Origin: Dromiciops gliroides
Taxonomy: Eukaryota; Chordata; Mammalia; Microbiotheria; Microbiotheriidae
Assembly (NCBI RefSeq): GCF_019393635.1
Contig: NC_057867.1
Span: 58,918,492-58,982,491 of the forward strand
DNA: 64,000 bases
Reading direction: 5' to 3'
Of the stretch, positions 1 to 10,989 are shown one piece after another. The position numbers and the translations under genes are program-made. Within the stretch, counting starts at the first letter, position 1, and each line of letters starts with the position of its first letter. The notes beneath the pieces are model-generated. The model was not told the DNA's origin. It did no database searches and was given only the letters and a program-made list of their open reading frames with translations.

Positions 1-55
1 ATAATGTTTGAAATGTAACAAGTGCTTAATAAATGTTTTCTCTATCTATCTCATC
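1..55 (+). repeat. L2-like 3' tail
   Basis: The window opens in a fragment reading 'gtgcttaataaatgtt', the usual end of L2-type LINEs. It is too short to classify firmly. Confidence 0.4.
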
Positions 56-173
56 TCTTGTCCCTCCGGGTATTGACCATTTCCATCATTTGTCATCATT
101 GTCAATCTGCTGGGCATGCAATGAAACCTAAATGAGTTTAATTTGCATTTCTCTTAATATTAGTGGCTTATTG

Positions 174-334
174 CAGGGATGGGCAATTTGTACTGCCTGT
201 GAGCTAAGAATGTTTTTTACATTTTTAAATAAAATTTTATTGTACTTTAAAAACATAAAAACAAAACAAAACATTCTTAGCTCGTCATCCATAAAAAAAA
301 AAATGGGCCATGGGCTGGAGTTTCCCGACCCCTG
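174..334. mobile_element. hAT-type MITE (non-autonomous DNA transposon)
   Basis: The ends CAGGGATGGGCAA and GTTTCCCGACCCCTG form imperfect terminal inverted repeats of the CAGGGGTCGG kind found on MER/Charlie-type hAT elements. Internally, GAGCTAAGAATG is matched by CATTCTTAGCTC, a second inverted repeat. There is no coding capacity, as expected for a MITE. Confidence 0.55.
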
Positions 335-584
335 ACTTAGAGCAGTCTTTCATGTGGTTGTTGATCGTTGGCAATCTTTATTTTGTAATTTCTTTGTTCA
401 TATCCTTTGACCACTAATTGAATAGACTTCTATAAATCTCAGATGTTACTGATGCTAGCCAGCCATGGTAACCATGATATTATCGGTTGCTATCTGCTGG
501 GCCTCTACTATGTATCAGATGCAGAATACAAATTAAAAGGTACCTTTCCTATAACTAGCTCCTATTGAGAAATATCCTGGTTAG

Positions 585-760
585 TGAATAGAGGACTGGA
601 CTTGGAGTCAAGAAGGCCTTACTTCAAATTCCACTTTTGACGCTTAATAGCTTTGTCACCTTGGACAGTCACTTAATTTTCCTGGGCCTTGGTTTCCTAT
701 AAAATGGGGGGGGGGAAATCATATCTATGGTTCTATCCCCAGAGGGGTATTGTGAAAGCC
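585..760 (+). mobile_element. MIR SINE
   Basis: Diverged MIR in sense orientation, with 'ggacttggagtcaagaag', 'cttggacagtcacttaatt' and a 'tttcctataaaatggggg' 3' core. It lacks a clear duplication and is ancient. Confidence 0.6.
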
Positions 761-840
761 AAGTGAAAGAGCTATCTAAATGTCAGTTATTACATATAAC
801 CAATAAAGGAAGTAGAGATTTCTTTCCCTAGTAAGATGGA

Positions 841-985
841 TTGGTGTACATGTGTGTGTGTGTATGTGTGTGTGCATGTGTGTGCATGTGCATACATGCA
901 TATGCCTAGTAGTAGTAGAACTCATAATGGTGGTGGTAGTGGTGGTAGTAGCAGCATCAGTAGTAGTAGTAGTAGTAGTAACCAG
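841..985. repeat. (TG)n then (AGT)n microsatellites
   Basis: A (TG)n tract at about 848-895 is followed by an imperfect AGT/GGT trinucleotide tract at about 908-982. Open frames here on both strands come only from the repeat. Confidence 0.9.
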
Positions 986-1222
986 CATTTATATGGTGCT
1001 CTAATGTTTGCAAAGAATTTTACCAACATTACGTCATTTTATCCTCACAACAATAACCCTGCGAGGTAGGTGCTATTACTAACCTCCTTTTATAGATGAG
1101 GAAACTGAGACAAATGTAAATTAAATGACTTGCTCAGGGTGATATGGTGAGTAAGTGTCAGGTAGGAGATGAACACAGGTCATCCTGACTCTAGGCCCAG
1201 TACTCTGTTCACTTTGGCACCT
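986..1222 (-). mobile_element. MIR SINE (antisense)
   Basis: Antisense MIR of nearly full length. It has 'atcctcacaacaataaccct', then 'gatgaggaaactgagaca', then 'gtcatcctgactctaggccc'. Confidence 0.7.
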
Positions 1223-1569
1223 CTGGCCCTCCCCACCTGACCACAGACACAACTAAAATAAGAATTACTCTTCTTTAGACATAACCTGAGACATGACTGG
1301 TATTTGAATGGATCTGTGAACTTACTGATATGTGCAGATGCTCTCTTGCTACAGGCCATAGCTTGCCTGAGCCTTCTCATCCTTTCTATTCTTGTTCATG
1401 TTCTCTGAATCCTTCGTGCAGGACATACCCAAAGGGCTCAGGGCTTTCCTTCAAGTTTTTTTTTTTTACATTTTCTGGGGACCAGTCCCCCCTCGGACTG
1501 TCTAGATATTGGGTCAGCCCTGACCCATTTCTCTTTCTGATCTTATTCCTTGATCACATATTTTTCTTC

Positions 1570-1830
1570 TTAATAATAGTAATAATAATAATAATAATAA
1601 TAACTTAGAATTTTTATAGTGCTTTAAGGTTTTCAAAGTGCTTTGTATATGTTCACTTATTTTATCCTTACAACGACCCTATGAAGTATAAGCTATCCTC
1701 ATTTTACAGATGGTAAGGCTGAGGCTGAAACAGGGTAAGTGATTTTTACCCAGGGTCATACAGCTAGTACATGTCTGAGGCAGGATCCGAGCACAGGTCT
1801 TTCTTCAAGTCCATACCACCTAATTAGCTG
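1570..1830 (-). mobile_element. (AAT)n tract and antisense MIR SINE
   Basis: An (AAT)n microsatellite at about 1572-1602 adjoins an antisense MIR with 'gtgctttaaggttttcaaag', 'cattttacagatgg' and 'gggtcatacagctagta'. The trinucleotide run probably grew from the MIR end. Confidence 0.7.
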
Positions 1831-1924
1831 ATTTCTGGGGCATAGCTCATCACTTGAAATATGCTGTCCTTGCTTTTACTCACTGCGTGTCTCTCTTATG
1901 GTTTGAGTTTCCCACATCTTTGAT

Positions 1925-2240
1925 TTCAGTGCCAGGCACTGTACTAAGCACCCTGGGTACAAATACAAGCCAAAAGAAAGCCCCTATCCCAAGGAACTTG
2001 CATGCCAATGCATCTGTTCTCTTAACCTTTTATGTATCCTGGATCCCTCTGGTAGTCTGGTGAAGCCTATAGACCCACAGAATAGTGCATTTAAATGCCC
2101 AACCTAAAATGCACAGGTTTACAAAAGAAACCAAATATATTGAAATACAATAATAAATTAAAAGACAAAAAAAAAACAAACCACTAAAGAGGTACCAAGT
2201 TAAGAAACTCTGTTTGTAGGATTTTGCGTCTGAGTCTTCA
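1925..2240. mobile_element. Two old interspersed fragments, second hAT-like
   Basis: 1925-1990 ('gccaggcactgtactaagca') resembles the start of the unresolved old repeat near 20.4 kb. 2022-2215 ('ggtagtctggtgaagcctat' to 'ccaagttaagaaactctg') resembles a frequent marsupial hAT-like element with ends related to 'ggaccccaggttaagaaccc'. The family assignment comes from memory of the consensus and is tentative. Confidence 0.4.
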
Positions 2241-2703
2241 CCATACAACATCACTCAGAAGAGACCATGTATGTCTAAAAGTTGAGTTTTATGCCAGGAA
2301 GCTGCTTGGAGTCATTAAAACACTGAGCAATTTCCCAAATGTAATCCAGCCTATTCAGTAATTCTTTTGAATTAAGCTAGAGATATCAGGAATTAGAACT
2401 AAGTCAGAAAGAAGATTGCTTTTAAAAAGAGGCTTGATAAATGTCTTGAATGTTAATAAAACTTTATTTAATATTGTGGTTTTTTAAATTACAATAATGG
2501 GAATTGGAAAAGAGTTGGTGGTGGAAGGAGTACGATGGCAATTACACATTCAAAAGAGAGAGAGACTGAAGAAGATGGAAAAAGGAAACACAACTGGACA
2601 AAGAAAGAACAAAAGGTTATTTTAAAACGTGTTTTTAAAACTGTGGGTTAGAGAATAAAATGGGGGCAAGCTAGAAAAATGGAAAACATTTTTGAAAAGT
2701 TGG

Positions 2704-2816
2704 GGCAGCTAGGTGGCGCAGTGGATAGAGCACCGGCCCTACACTTAACACTTACTAGCTGTGTGACCCTGGGCAAGTCACTTAACCCCAATTGCCTCAC
2801 TAAAAAAAAAAAAAAT
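2704..2816 (+). mobile_element. MAR1/WSINE1-type SINE, internally deleted
   Basis: Begins GGGGCAGCTAGGTGGCGCAG and ends in an A-tract after 'attgcctcac'. It lacks the central stretch from 'ggagtcaggagg' to 'ggcctcagac', so it runs straight from 'ggccct' to 'acacttaacac'. Short 'gaaaagt' sequences flank it and may be the target duplication. Confidence 0.85.
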
Positions 2817-2819
2817 TAA

Positions 2820-3710
2820 AAAAGAAAAGAAAAGTCATTGGGAATTATGAAACTTTAGTTATCTGTGCAAATGGAGGCCTTTTGGGCCTGTTAGCAGCAG
2901 GATCATTACTGCTATCCACATGTTGTCAGTGAGAAGTGTTTGTAAATGAGAAGGCACCCAATGGAGAGATCACCCTGGGGCTGAGGTTGAGGATCCTGGG
3001 GGAGGCTGGTCGTGACTTCATCTGGGACACTGAAGTCTGATTACTTCTATCTTCTGCAGTGATGACCATATTACCAATGTGCCCATTATGTCCACCATGA
3101 CTATTCTGTGTTAACTTCAGGTAGAAAAATTAACAAGCCATAAAATATAAAGAATTTGTGGGATCTCTTTTTCTGAAATCCCTGGCTTAGAGATCTTAGC
3201 ATCTTGCTTAGTCTACCCTGATACTGATTTCATCTTTTTATCTTTTAGAGAAATAATATGACAACTCAACCAGGCTTTAAAATCTTACTAAGGATAATAA
3301 CATTAGTCTTTTTGATAATGACACCTCTGGGTGAGTACTTTGTCTGAATAGCTGTGACAAAGAGGCCTGGGCACTTGAGGAGAAAATCAAATGAAATTGA
3401 TTTCCTAAGAAGCCAAATCAATGTCAAGATGCCTTCAGTTTAGAAATTAAAATTTAATCAATTTCAAGGTTTATAATATGCAAAGCCTCCTGAAAGCAAT
3501 CTCGAATTACTCAAGGGAATCTTACCTGTCTATCCACATAAGAAATACCAAGTGGATGAAGAATGTCTATTGCCCAGATTTCAATGTGCATTTGGGGAGA
3601 TATCTTGTAAGTTTATTCATTAACATGCATATCTGGAACAGATCACACAGATGGAGAGTGAGGAAAAAGAGAGCAGTCTAGATTGACTGTGGGGGGAGGG
3701 GGGAAAGAAG
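2820..3710. other. Unique intergenic DNA, no gene seen
   Basis: No SINE, LINE or convincing reading frame. The longest frame (67 codons at 3478) has no recognisable motif. Confidence 0.5.
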
Positions 3711-3711
3711 G

Positions 3712-3965
3712 AAATAAGAATTTATTAAGCACCTACTATGTGCTAGATACTATGCTAAGCACTTTATAAATATCTCATTTGGTTTTCACAGCATCCCCTG
3801 GAAGGTAGGTGCTATTATTATCCATCTTCTATAGTTGAAGAAAATGAGGCAGAGGTTACCTGGCTTGTCCCAGATCATATATTTAGTGTCTGAGGATGGA
3901 TTTGAACTCAGGTCTTTCTTCGTTCTGATTCTACACTCAACACACTATCCACGTCAGTGCTGCCT
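3712..3965 (-). mobile_element. MIR SINE (antisense)
   Basis: Near-complete antisense MIR: 'tttattaagcacctactatg', 'ggtaggtgctattattatcc', 'ggatttgaactcaggtcttt'. Confidence 0.75.
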
Positions 3966-4010
3966 AATGGCCATTGGGGAATTGCAAAACTCCTTTACCA
4001 ACCCTAAACT

Positions 4011-4163
4011 TTTTTTTTTTTTTTTTGGTGAGGCAATTGGGGTTAAGTAACTTGCCCAGGGTCACACAGCTAGTAAGTGTTAAGTGTCTGAGGTAAAATT
4101 TGAACTCGGGTCCTTCTGACTCCAGGGCCAGTGCTCTATCCACTGTATCACCTAGCTGCCCCC
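4011..4163 (-). mobile_element. MAR1/WSINE1-type SINE, first of a pair
   Basis: Antisense copy from a poly-T start to '...cacctagctgcccc'. It lies directly beside a second copy in the same orientation. The flank CCCTAAACT occurs before, between and after the two copies. Confidence 0.9.
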
Positions 4164-4170
4164 CTAAACT

Positions 4171-4313
4171 TTTTTTTTTTGGTGAGGCAATTGGGGTTAA
4201 GTGACTTGCCCAGGGTCACACAGCTAGTGTCAAGTGTCTGGGGCTGGATTTGAACTCACGTCCTCCTGACTCCAGGGCTAGTGCTCTATCCACTGCGCCA
4301 CCTAGCTGCCCCC
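4171..4313 (-). mobile_element. MAR1/WSINE1-type SINE, second of a pair
   Basis: Antisense copy, closer to consensus than its neighbour ('gcgccacctagctgcccc'). Open frames crossing this segment are SINE-derived. Confidence 0.9.
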
Positions 4314-4774
4314 CTAAACTTTTTAATAATAAAATTCTAACAATATTGCTGTGTGGAAACAAAATATGAAATATAGCGGTTTCCAAAGAACTAAAAGTGA
4401 GCTTCCCACAAAAGGCACTGGAGAGGCACACGGTGAGTGGGAGAAGGAATGAAAGGGTTTGTACGATGGGCTGGCTATATGAGGAAGGTGAGAGGTCACA
4501 GATGTGGAACCAGAGTGTTGCACTGTCATCCTTGTGCTGTTGTTGGGGGATAACAGGGAAGTCCTCTAGCACATTAGCCAGACCCCTTGTAGTAAATTAT
4601 TGAAGGGGATGACTATGAATTATACACAGGCAGGTATGGATGAGTTGCATAATTGGAGGGAAGAGACCTTCTGAATCAGTGAGATCACAGATTCATTTGA
4701 TGACCTAAAACTAATGCCTATTTCAGTTCCAGATACTAAATACCAAATCTAAATGTCAGTCTACCAAAATAGAT

Positions 4775-4895
4775 GTAGTGCTACTTCTGAGGTCAGAGGG
4801 CCCTAAACCGTGTGACCTTGGGTGAGTCACTCTCTGAATTTCACTGTCTTTCATCTGTAAAATAAAGAGGTTCTATTCTATGATCTGTTAAAGTC
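4775..4895 (+). mobile_element. MIR SINE fragment
   Basis: 'gtgtgaccttgggtgagtca' followed by 'tttcatctgtaaaataaaga' marks the 3' half of a sense MIR. Confidence 0.6.
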
Positions 4896-5286
4896 TCTGT
4901 CAGTAGTTTGCCTAAGCCTCATTCATCCCAGTTCTCATTGAGACCAGACATCAGATAGATGTCTGGGTGTCCTCTGAACCTCCACACTGAGAATTAGCTT
5001 TACCCTTTTTGAAAGAGTCTCTATTTTAATGAGACTAGATAGAACTTCTTGTCATCCCAGTCAACAGCTAGCTGATGCCTTGTTTATTCCTTACTAATAA
5101 TCCTTTCATTTTCTCCCGAAGCCTCTTCATTTCTCTCAGGTCTTTCTTTTCTCATAAAACAGTATAGACTTTCAAGCTGACTTCTGGTCAAGGGCCAAAA
5201 ATTTCCTTCCTGATTAATTTTAATTTTCTTTTCCTTATTGATTTCTATTTTGCACTTTTATAAAGATGGTGTATATTTGAGAGACA

Positions 5287-5525
5287 GTATAGCATAGTGG
5301 AGAGAGCCACCCCCACCCCCATGGAGTTAGAGATAGGCCTGCCTCTGATATATAAATTGTGTCTCCCTGGATAAGTCACTTAAACTCTCAATGTCCTAAG
5401 CAACTGCTAAAATTATAAATTGTGCAAGAGTTGTTGGTGTATATCCTTGGAAAGAGTTTCCACCCTGGAAGTTTCCTATCTCTTCACTCCCCCTCCTACT
5501 CAGTGAAATCATAGGTCTGGACCGA
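5287..5525 (+). mobile_element. MIR-type SINE with marsupial-type tail
   Basis: Starts 'gtatagcatagtggagagag' and includes 'ctggataagtcacttaaact'. It continues into a tail with 'ggaagtttcctatctcttca' and 'gaaatcataggtctgg', which recurs near 7.1-7.25 kb and 9.1-9.18 kb. Confidence 0.5.
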
Positions 5526-5526
5526 A

Positions 5527-5702
5527 AAATAACAGCCTTTTCAATCTAAGTTGTGTGTGTGTGTGTGTGTGTGAAATAACAGCCTTTTCAATCTAAGTTG
5601 TGTGTGTGTGTGTGTGTGTGTGAAATAACAGCCTTTTCAATCTAAGTTGTGTGTGTGTGTGTGTGAAATAACAGCCTTTTCAATCTAAGTTGTGTGTGTG
5701 TA

Positions 5703-5736
<34 letters not shown>

Positions 5737-5745
5737 AGGACAATT
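5527..5745. repeat. Compound minisatellite with (GT)n
   Basis: A 27-bp segment beginning AAATAACAGCCTTTTCAATC occurs four times, each followed by a (GT)n tract of different length. The last copy ends in (GA)n. Unit size is about 43-54 bp. Confidence 0.9.
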
Positions 5746-6002
5746 GACTACTAAAGTCAGTAGTAACCTCAGAGATCATGTAGTCCAACTTTGTTCATTT
5801 TACAGAGAAGGAAACTGAACCCTAGAATGAGCAAATGGTGGCCTGTGGTAACATTGCTAATTAATAACAGAGCTGCAATTACCCCCCCTCCAAGTCTCCT
5901 ACCTTAGTGCAGTTCTCTTTTCACAGTACACACTGGCCTTCCAATTATAATGTAATTAAAAATTAAATTAAAAAATAATTCAATCACAGATAGTCAACGT
6001 GA

Positions 6003-7060
6003 TATCATAGCTCACATTTATATACAGCTTTAAGGTTTGTAAAGTGCTTTACAAATATTATCTCATTTGATCCTCACAACAGCTCTGGGAGCTAAGGGCT
6101 ATTATCAACCCCATATTATAGGTAAGAAACTGAACTGGATAAGGTTTAGTAGTAGTAGCAGCAGCAGCAGCAGCAACAAGAACAGCAACCGCAGCAGCAG
6201 TAGCAACAGTGGTAGTGGCAGTAGTAGCAGTAGTAGTAACAGTAGCAGTAGTAGCAGTAGTAGTGGCAGCAGCAGCTAACCTTTCTATATAATACAGTAA
6301 AAATAATAATGATAGCATTTATATAGGCCCTACAATGTGATGGGCACTGTGCTAAGTGCTTTACAATTTTGATTTCATTGGATCCTCACAATAACAACCC
6401 TGGGAGGGAGATGCTATTGTGATCCTCATTTTACAGATGAAGAAACTAAAATAGATGAGATTAAGTCATGGTAGTTGTAGGTAACACGTATATGTAATAT
6501 AGTAATAATAATATAATAATGATGATAACAAGCATTGATTCTGTCCCAGACACTGGGCTAAACAATTGACAAAAGGCATCTTATCTGATCCTCCACACAA
6601 GTACCCTGGGAGGAAGGCGCTGTTATTATCCCTGTGTTACGATTAAGAAAATGGAGGCTAACAGAAGTTCATTGATTTGCCAAGGGTCACACAGCTAGGA
6701 AATGTCTTAGGCTAGATAAGCACTTGGGTCTTCCTGACTTTAATCTCAATGCTCTACCCACCATGCCAGCTGACTGCCTTTGGTATAAAGGGAAGGGAAC
6801 AAGGATTTATTCCCTGCCTTCTCTCTGTTAGGCACTAAGATACGTGCTTTACCAAGATCACCTCGTCTGATTGTCGCAACAAACCTGGGAGGTAAATGCT
6901 ACTATTATCCTTATTCTACAAATGGGGAAACTGAGGCAAGTCAAGGTTAAATGACTTGCCCAGGGTCACAGCTAGGAAATGTCTTAAAACAGACTTGAAC
7001 TCAAATCTTCCTGACTCCAGGCCCACCACTCTGCGTGCATAATAATAGTTAACCTTTAAG
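6003..7060 (-). mobile_element. Cluster of four antisense MIR copies
   Basis: Four MIR-type SINEs in antisense follow one another at about 6003-6130, 6300-6470, 6500-6775 and 6785-7040. Each has the 'gatcctcacaa..aaccctgg' and 'ttacagatgaagaaact'-like core. An AGC/AGT trinucleotide tract at about 6148-6280 separates the first two and gives poly-Ser/Thr frames with no coding meaning. Confidence 0.7.
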
Positions 7061-7084
7061 TTTTACAAAGCACATTGTACAGAT

Positions 7085-7255
7085 GATTGTGATTCAGCGG
7101 TTGCCTCTTGTCCGGAACTAACTTTGTGACTCTGGGTAAGTCATTTAACCTTTCAGTGCCCTGGGCTACTTTCCAAGACCCCAAGTCATAAACAAGTTGA
7201 TATAGATTATATCAGTGGAGGGAGTTTCCCTACACTGATTAAATGACAGGTTCAT
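7085..7255 (+). mobile_element. MIR-type SINE fragment
   Basis: 'tgtgactctgggtaagtcat' followed by the same tail type as at 5.4 kb ('ggagggagtttccctacact'). Confidence 0.45.
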
Positions 7256-7373
7256 ATGCTGCAAATCGTCATGTACCATCATCACAAAGGCCTACTCTGA
7301 ATTAAGGAAGTTTACATCTTTGGAAATCTCCCCACAATGGCATCTGGTTGTTCCTTGTGTTGTGTTTTGTTTT

Positions 7374-7517
7374 GTTTTTTTAGTGAGGCAGTTGGGGTTA
7401 AGTGACTTGCCCAGGGTCACACATCTAGTAAGTGTCAAGTGTCTGAGGCTGGATTTGAACTCAGGTCCTCCTGACTCCAGGGCCGGTGCTCTATCCACTG
7501 CGCCACCTAGCTGCCCC
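7374..7517 (-). mobile_element. MAR1/WSINE1-type SINE
   Basis: Full antisense copy ending 'gcgccacctagctgcccc'. 'tgttccttgtgtt' occurs on both sides and is the likely target duplication. Confidence 0.92.
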
Positions 7518-7519
7518 TG

Positions 7520-8150
7520 TTCCTTGTGTTTTAAAGAATGTGTGCTTGACTGTGAATTTGGGAAGCTCAGTAAATATTGCAGAGATCCACTTTGTCTGGG
7601 GCCTGGCAAAATGGAATGATTTTGAGCTGGATCTAGATTTGTTGAACATTTCTGGATCATTGATACGGTGATATTCCACCTTTGCTTCGTCCCAAGCAAG
7701 GCAAACTCAGGACCAGAAGGATGGCTGGCCCGGTTCTGAGTGGGCGTCCTTCTAGGAATCTGCAATTGAGATGTGCAATTAGATCCTGTGTTTCCATTTC
7801 TCACTAAAAGCATCCCTTCCCTCTGAAAGGTAGTTCTCTCTTGCAGAGGAGGACATGACTGACAGTGATTGTTATCTGTGGGTAGGGCTGAAAAGATGTC
7901 CTCCCCTAATATCCAATGTGTGTGTTTGAAGTAGACAGCGGCTTCATTGGAAATAGCATTCCATGTTACCTGTTGAATGGAAGCAATGCGAGCATGGCAG
8001 GATTTTGAACTATTATAATAGATATTGAGCTCTTTCAAAACCACCTAGAATAAATCAGCCACTTTAGCAAGCATGATGGTGTCTTTGTAAAGTTGCCTGC
8101 GAGTTCTAATTATGCTAGGCTGTATGCATGATGAGGCATAGTGTGAGGCC
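7520..8150. other. Unique intergenic DNA, no supported gene
   Basis: A 250-codon minus-strand frame (7292-8044) spans this stretch, but its C-terminal third is the antisense SINE and the rest has no motif or composition typical of a protein. It is best read as chance. Confidence 0.5.
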
Positions 8151-8154
8151 GCAA

Positions 8155-8310
8155 GATATAGAGGGAATAGTGCTGGATTTGGAGAATGGAGATCCCAATT
8201 CTCATCCCACTTCATATACTTAGGAGTTGTATGACCCTGGCCTTTCCATGTCCCAGTTTCCTCATCTATAAATGAAGACAGTAATTACCTCCCAGTATCA
8301 TTATGAGGAT
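8155..8310 (+). mobile_element. MIR SINE
   Basis: Sense MIR with 'gttgtatgaccctggcctt', 'cagtttcctcatctataaat' and 'attatgaggat'. Confidence 0.6.
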
Positions 8311-8951
8311 CCAGTAATATTATGTGTATCTATACATACCTATTATATATATGTATATATACATATAATATTAATCAAAGACACTGCTTTGCAAACCTTA
8401 AAGCTCTTTGTAATAATGTGTGTCCTCTTTTTCAGTTACATTTACATAGAAATGGCCCTGGGATAAGTTACCATTATGATGTTATTTTTTTATCTTTAAT
8501 ATTCTGCAAACACACCAGAGATTGCTTTTTGCAATGGGATAAAGGCATTGGAATGCAAGCTCATTTTGGGGGGCTCATTGAAGGCATTGTTGAGATAACT
8601 CCAGGGGCAGAGAGAATGACAGGAATGATAGATGGTTAATCCTCTTCCCACCTGGTTTGGATTTTTTTGCTTGGTCTCTAAGTTTTGAGAGCTTTTCATT
8701 CCATGTAGTTTGTAAATTATGATCGATTGGTATGCAATGTCTATTAAAAATATTGTTCTTAAATGTTTGCGGTTTCATGTTGTGTCCAGGTAGTTGTGAC
8801 CCACATGTTGTATCTACATTGATGCACTAGTTCCAGAACAACTTATTTATTGAATTACCAAGTGATGATAATATAATTGTTGTTGTCGTATCACCCTGAG
8901 TAAGTCACATAACCCCTCTAATATGGGTAACTTTTAAAAGACTGTAAATTA

Positions 8952-9097
8952 GGGGCAGCTAGGTAGCACAGTGGATAGAGCACCGGCCCTGGAGTCAGGA
9001 GGACCTGAGTTCAAATCCGGCCTCAGACACTTAACACTTACTAACTGTGTGACCCTAGGCAAGTCACTTAACCCCAATTGCCTCACTAAAAAAAAAG
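8952..9097 (+). mobile_element. MAR1/WSINE1-type SINE
   Basis: Near-consensus copy with an A-tail. ACTGTAAATTA on the left and ATTGTAAATTA on the right form an 11-bp target duplication with one mismatch. Confidence 0.94.
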
Positions 9098-9394
9098 ATT
9101 GTAAATTATATTCTGATTACATCCAGTATTGGTAGAATGTGTTCCCAAACCAATTAAATCACAGGTCTTTTACATATTTATGGATATTTGTAGGTAAAGT
9201 ACCACCTTTCCCCGCTAAAAAAGAAGATGTTCTTTTAAAACTAGGCCCAGAGAAAGACTATAATAAAACAAGGAAAAAGAAAAGTGAAATTGAAGAATTA
9301 AAAATACTATAAATGATTCAAGAAGAGAAATATGTCAGTTGGGGGACAAAAACAACTTAAGAACAAAATCTCTTGAGATCATTGTGATACAATG

Positions 9395-9850
9395 TGGTGT
9401 ATAAAGTTCATCCAGACAGCCAGATTAGGGTTTCAATCCAGCCTTGGACACTTACTAGCTCTGTGGCCCTGGGCAAGAAACTTAACTGAGCCTCAGTTTT
9501 CTCATCTGGAAATGGAGATAATAATAGAGCCTAGCTCTCAGAGTTGTAAGACATCATCATGGTCATTGGCAATAATAATGCTAAATATAATAACTAGCAT
9601 TTATATGGTGCTTTAAAGTTTGTGAAGTGTTTTACATACATTATTTCATCTGATCTTGACAACAACCTTGTAAAATTGGTATTATCATTTTCCCCATTTT
9701 ACAAATGAAACTGAGACTCAGTGATGTTAAGTGAATTGCCTAGGGCCATACAGTTAGTAAACATCTGAGGCAGAATTTGAATTCAGGCCTTCTAGACCCT
9801 GAGTCCTGTGCTCTTGTTGCTGTGCCAAGTGCTTCGCAAACCTTAAAGTG
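9395..9850. mobile_element. Two MIR SINEs, opposite orientation
   Basis: 9395-9560 is a sense MIR ('tagctctgtggccctgggca', 'tctcatctggaaatggagat'). 9590-9845 is an antisense MIR ('tttatatggtgctttaaagt' to 'gaatttgaattcaggcctt'). Confidence 0.7.
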
Positions 9851-10334
9851 GAAAAAAATGTCAGCTTTCATTTTCAGCAATTATTTCTCTCCCACCCTCT
9901 GTCCCATGACCTTCTTTTATAGCCTTGTCCCCAAAGAGGCAAAGTGTTTTGCTTAAAAAAGAGTTTTCAAATGACCTCCCAAAGTGTCACCCTGAGGTGC
10001 TGTGCTTGTACTGTCTAGGGTGCTCCTCCTTGGTAACTGCTCTCAGAATGTCCGGTACATCCCGTTTGGGTTTTTTCCTCCTTGTGGGACTTTTCCTGGG
10101 AGTGGGGATCAGTGTCATCTGGAGCCTTATCTGGCCAAATAATTGGGGTGATCCAGTTTGGAGAAGTCATGGTATGGCCTAAATCAGGTGTAACTCAGAT
10201 ATAGCTTGCTTTTGTTGTGGGTGAGGCATGGGGGGGGCAGTGGCTCAGAAACTGTCTCTCAAGGAAGAATTCCATCACCCTCCTCTGGAATAGACTGCAC
10301 ATCATTATGAAGCCTTCAGAGGGGTCTCTGATAA

Positions 10335-10985
10335 TAATGACATGGGGGATAGAATGACCAGATAACAGGACAGATATACCAAGGAGTCAAGGGACTATTA
10401 AAGTTTAGCTTGGCTAACTAGATATCAGGATGGACACACCTAAGAAGTAAGGGAAGATAAAATTCTAGAGCAGGGAAGTCAGTTAGGTGTGGCTACTACC
10501 TGACCTGAGTTAGGAGATAGGGATAACTCTAGAGGTCATGACCATCATTGAAAAAAAACAACCTGCCTTTGATTCAGGAGGACCTGAGTTCAAATCTGGC
10601 CTCACATACTTGACACTAGCTCTGTGACCCTGGACAAGTCACTTAACCCTCATTGCCCCACAAAAAAAAAATTCTCCTTGATTCACAGGAATTTCAAGCA
10701 TCCAAGCTTTCCCACCCCACCCCCAAAAGGAACTTTCCACTTTTAGGTGGGTGGCACCCCATCTCTCCTCTATAAAAGATTTTGCCTTCCTACTCTTCTG
10801 GGAGGAAGATATTTCTAAGCCATCTCCTCCCATTGTGGCTAAGTCTTCCAATTCTCTCTTGGTCACTTTCTCTAGCGCCTAACAAAGGACCATTTTAATT
10901 CTAACTGGACTGCGTGTGAGAGTATAATTCTTTACAGAGGAATACCCAAGGACCCCCACCACCTATTTCCCTGTGATAACAATCA
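10335..10985 (+). mobile_element. Possible solo LTR of an old endogenous retrovirus
   Basis: The segment starts near TGACATGGGG, holds a TATA-like CTCTATAAAAG at about 10770, and ends near CCCTGTGATAACA. Similar short sequences (TGATAATAA and TGATAACAA) lie at the two edges. No internal viral genes are present. The family is not resolved; it is an old fossil, and the call rests on overall layout only. Confidence 0.35.
10558..10670 (+). mobile_element. MAR1/WSINE1-type SINE, 5' truncated
   Basis: Contains 'ggaggacctgagttcaaatc' through 'cattgccccac' plus an A-tail, but lacks the first 35-45 bases. It lies inside the possible LTR, so it inserted later. Confidence 0.85.
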
Positions 10986-10989
10986 CCAC

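Noticed and set aside
4216-4572. 118-codon minus-strand frame
   Set aside because: About a third is SINE and the rest has no support.
7292-8044. 250-codon minus-strand frame
   Set aside because: It runs through an antisense SINE and has no motif, signal or relative in the window.
9925-10182. 85-codon frame with a hydrophobic segment (LGFFLLVGLFLGVGISVIW)
   Set aside because: I looked for similarity to genes A, B and D and found none; there is no promoter or poly(A) signal like theirs.
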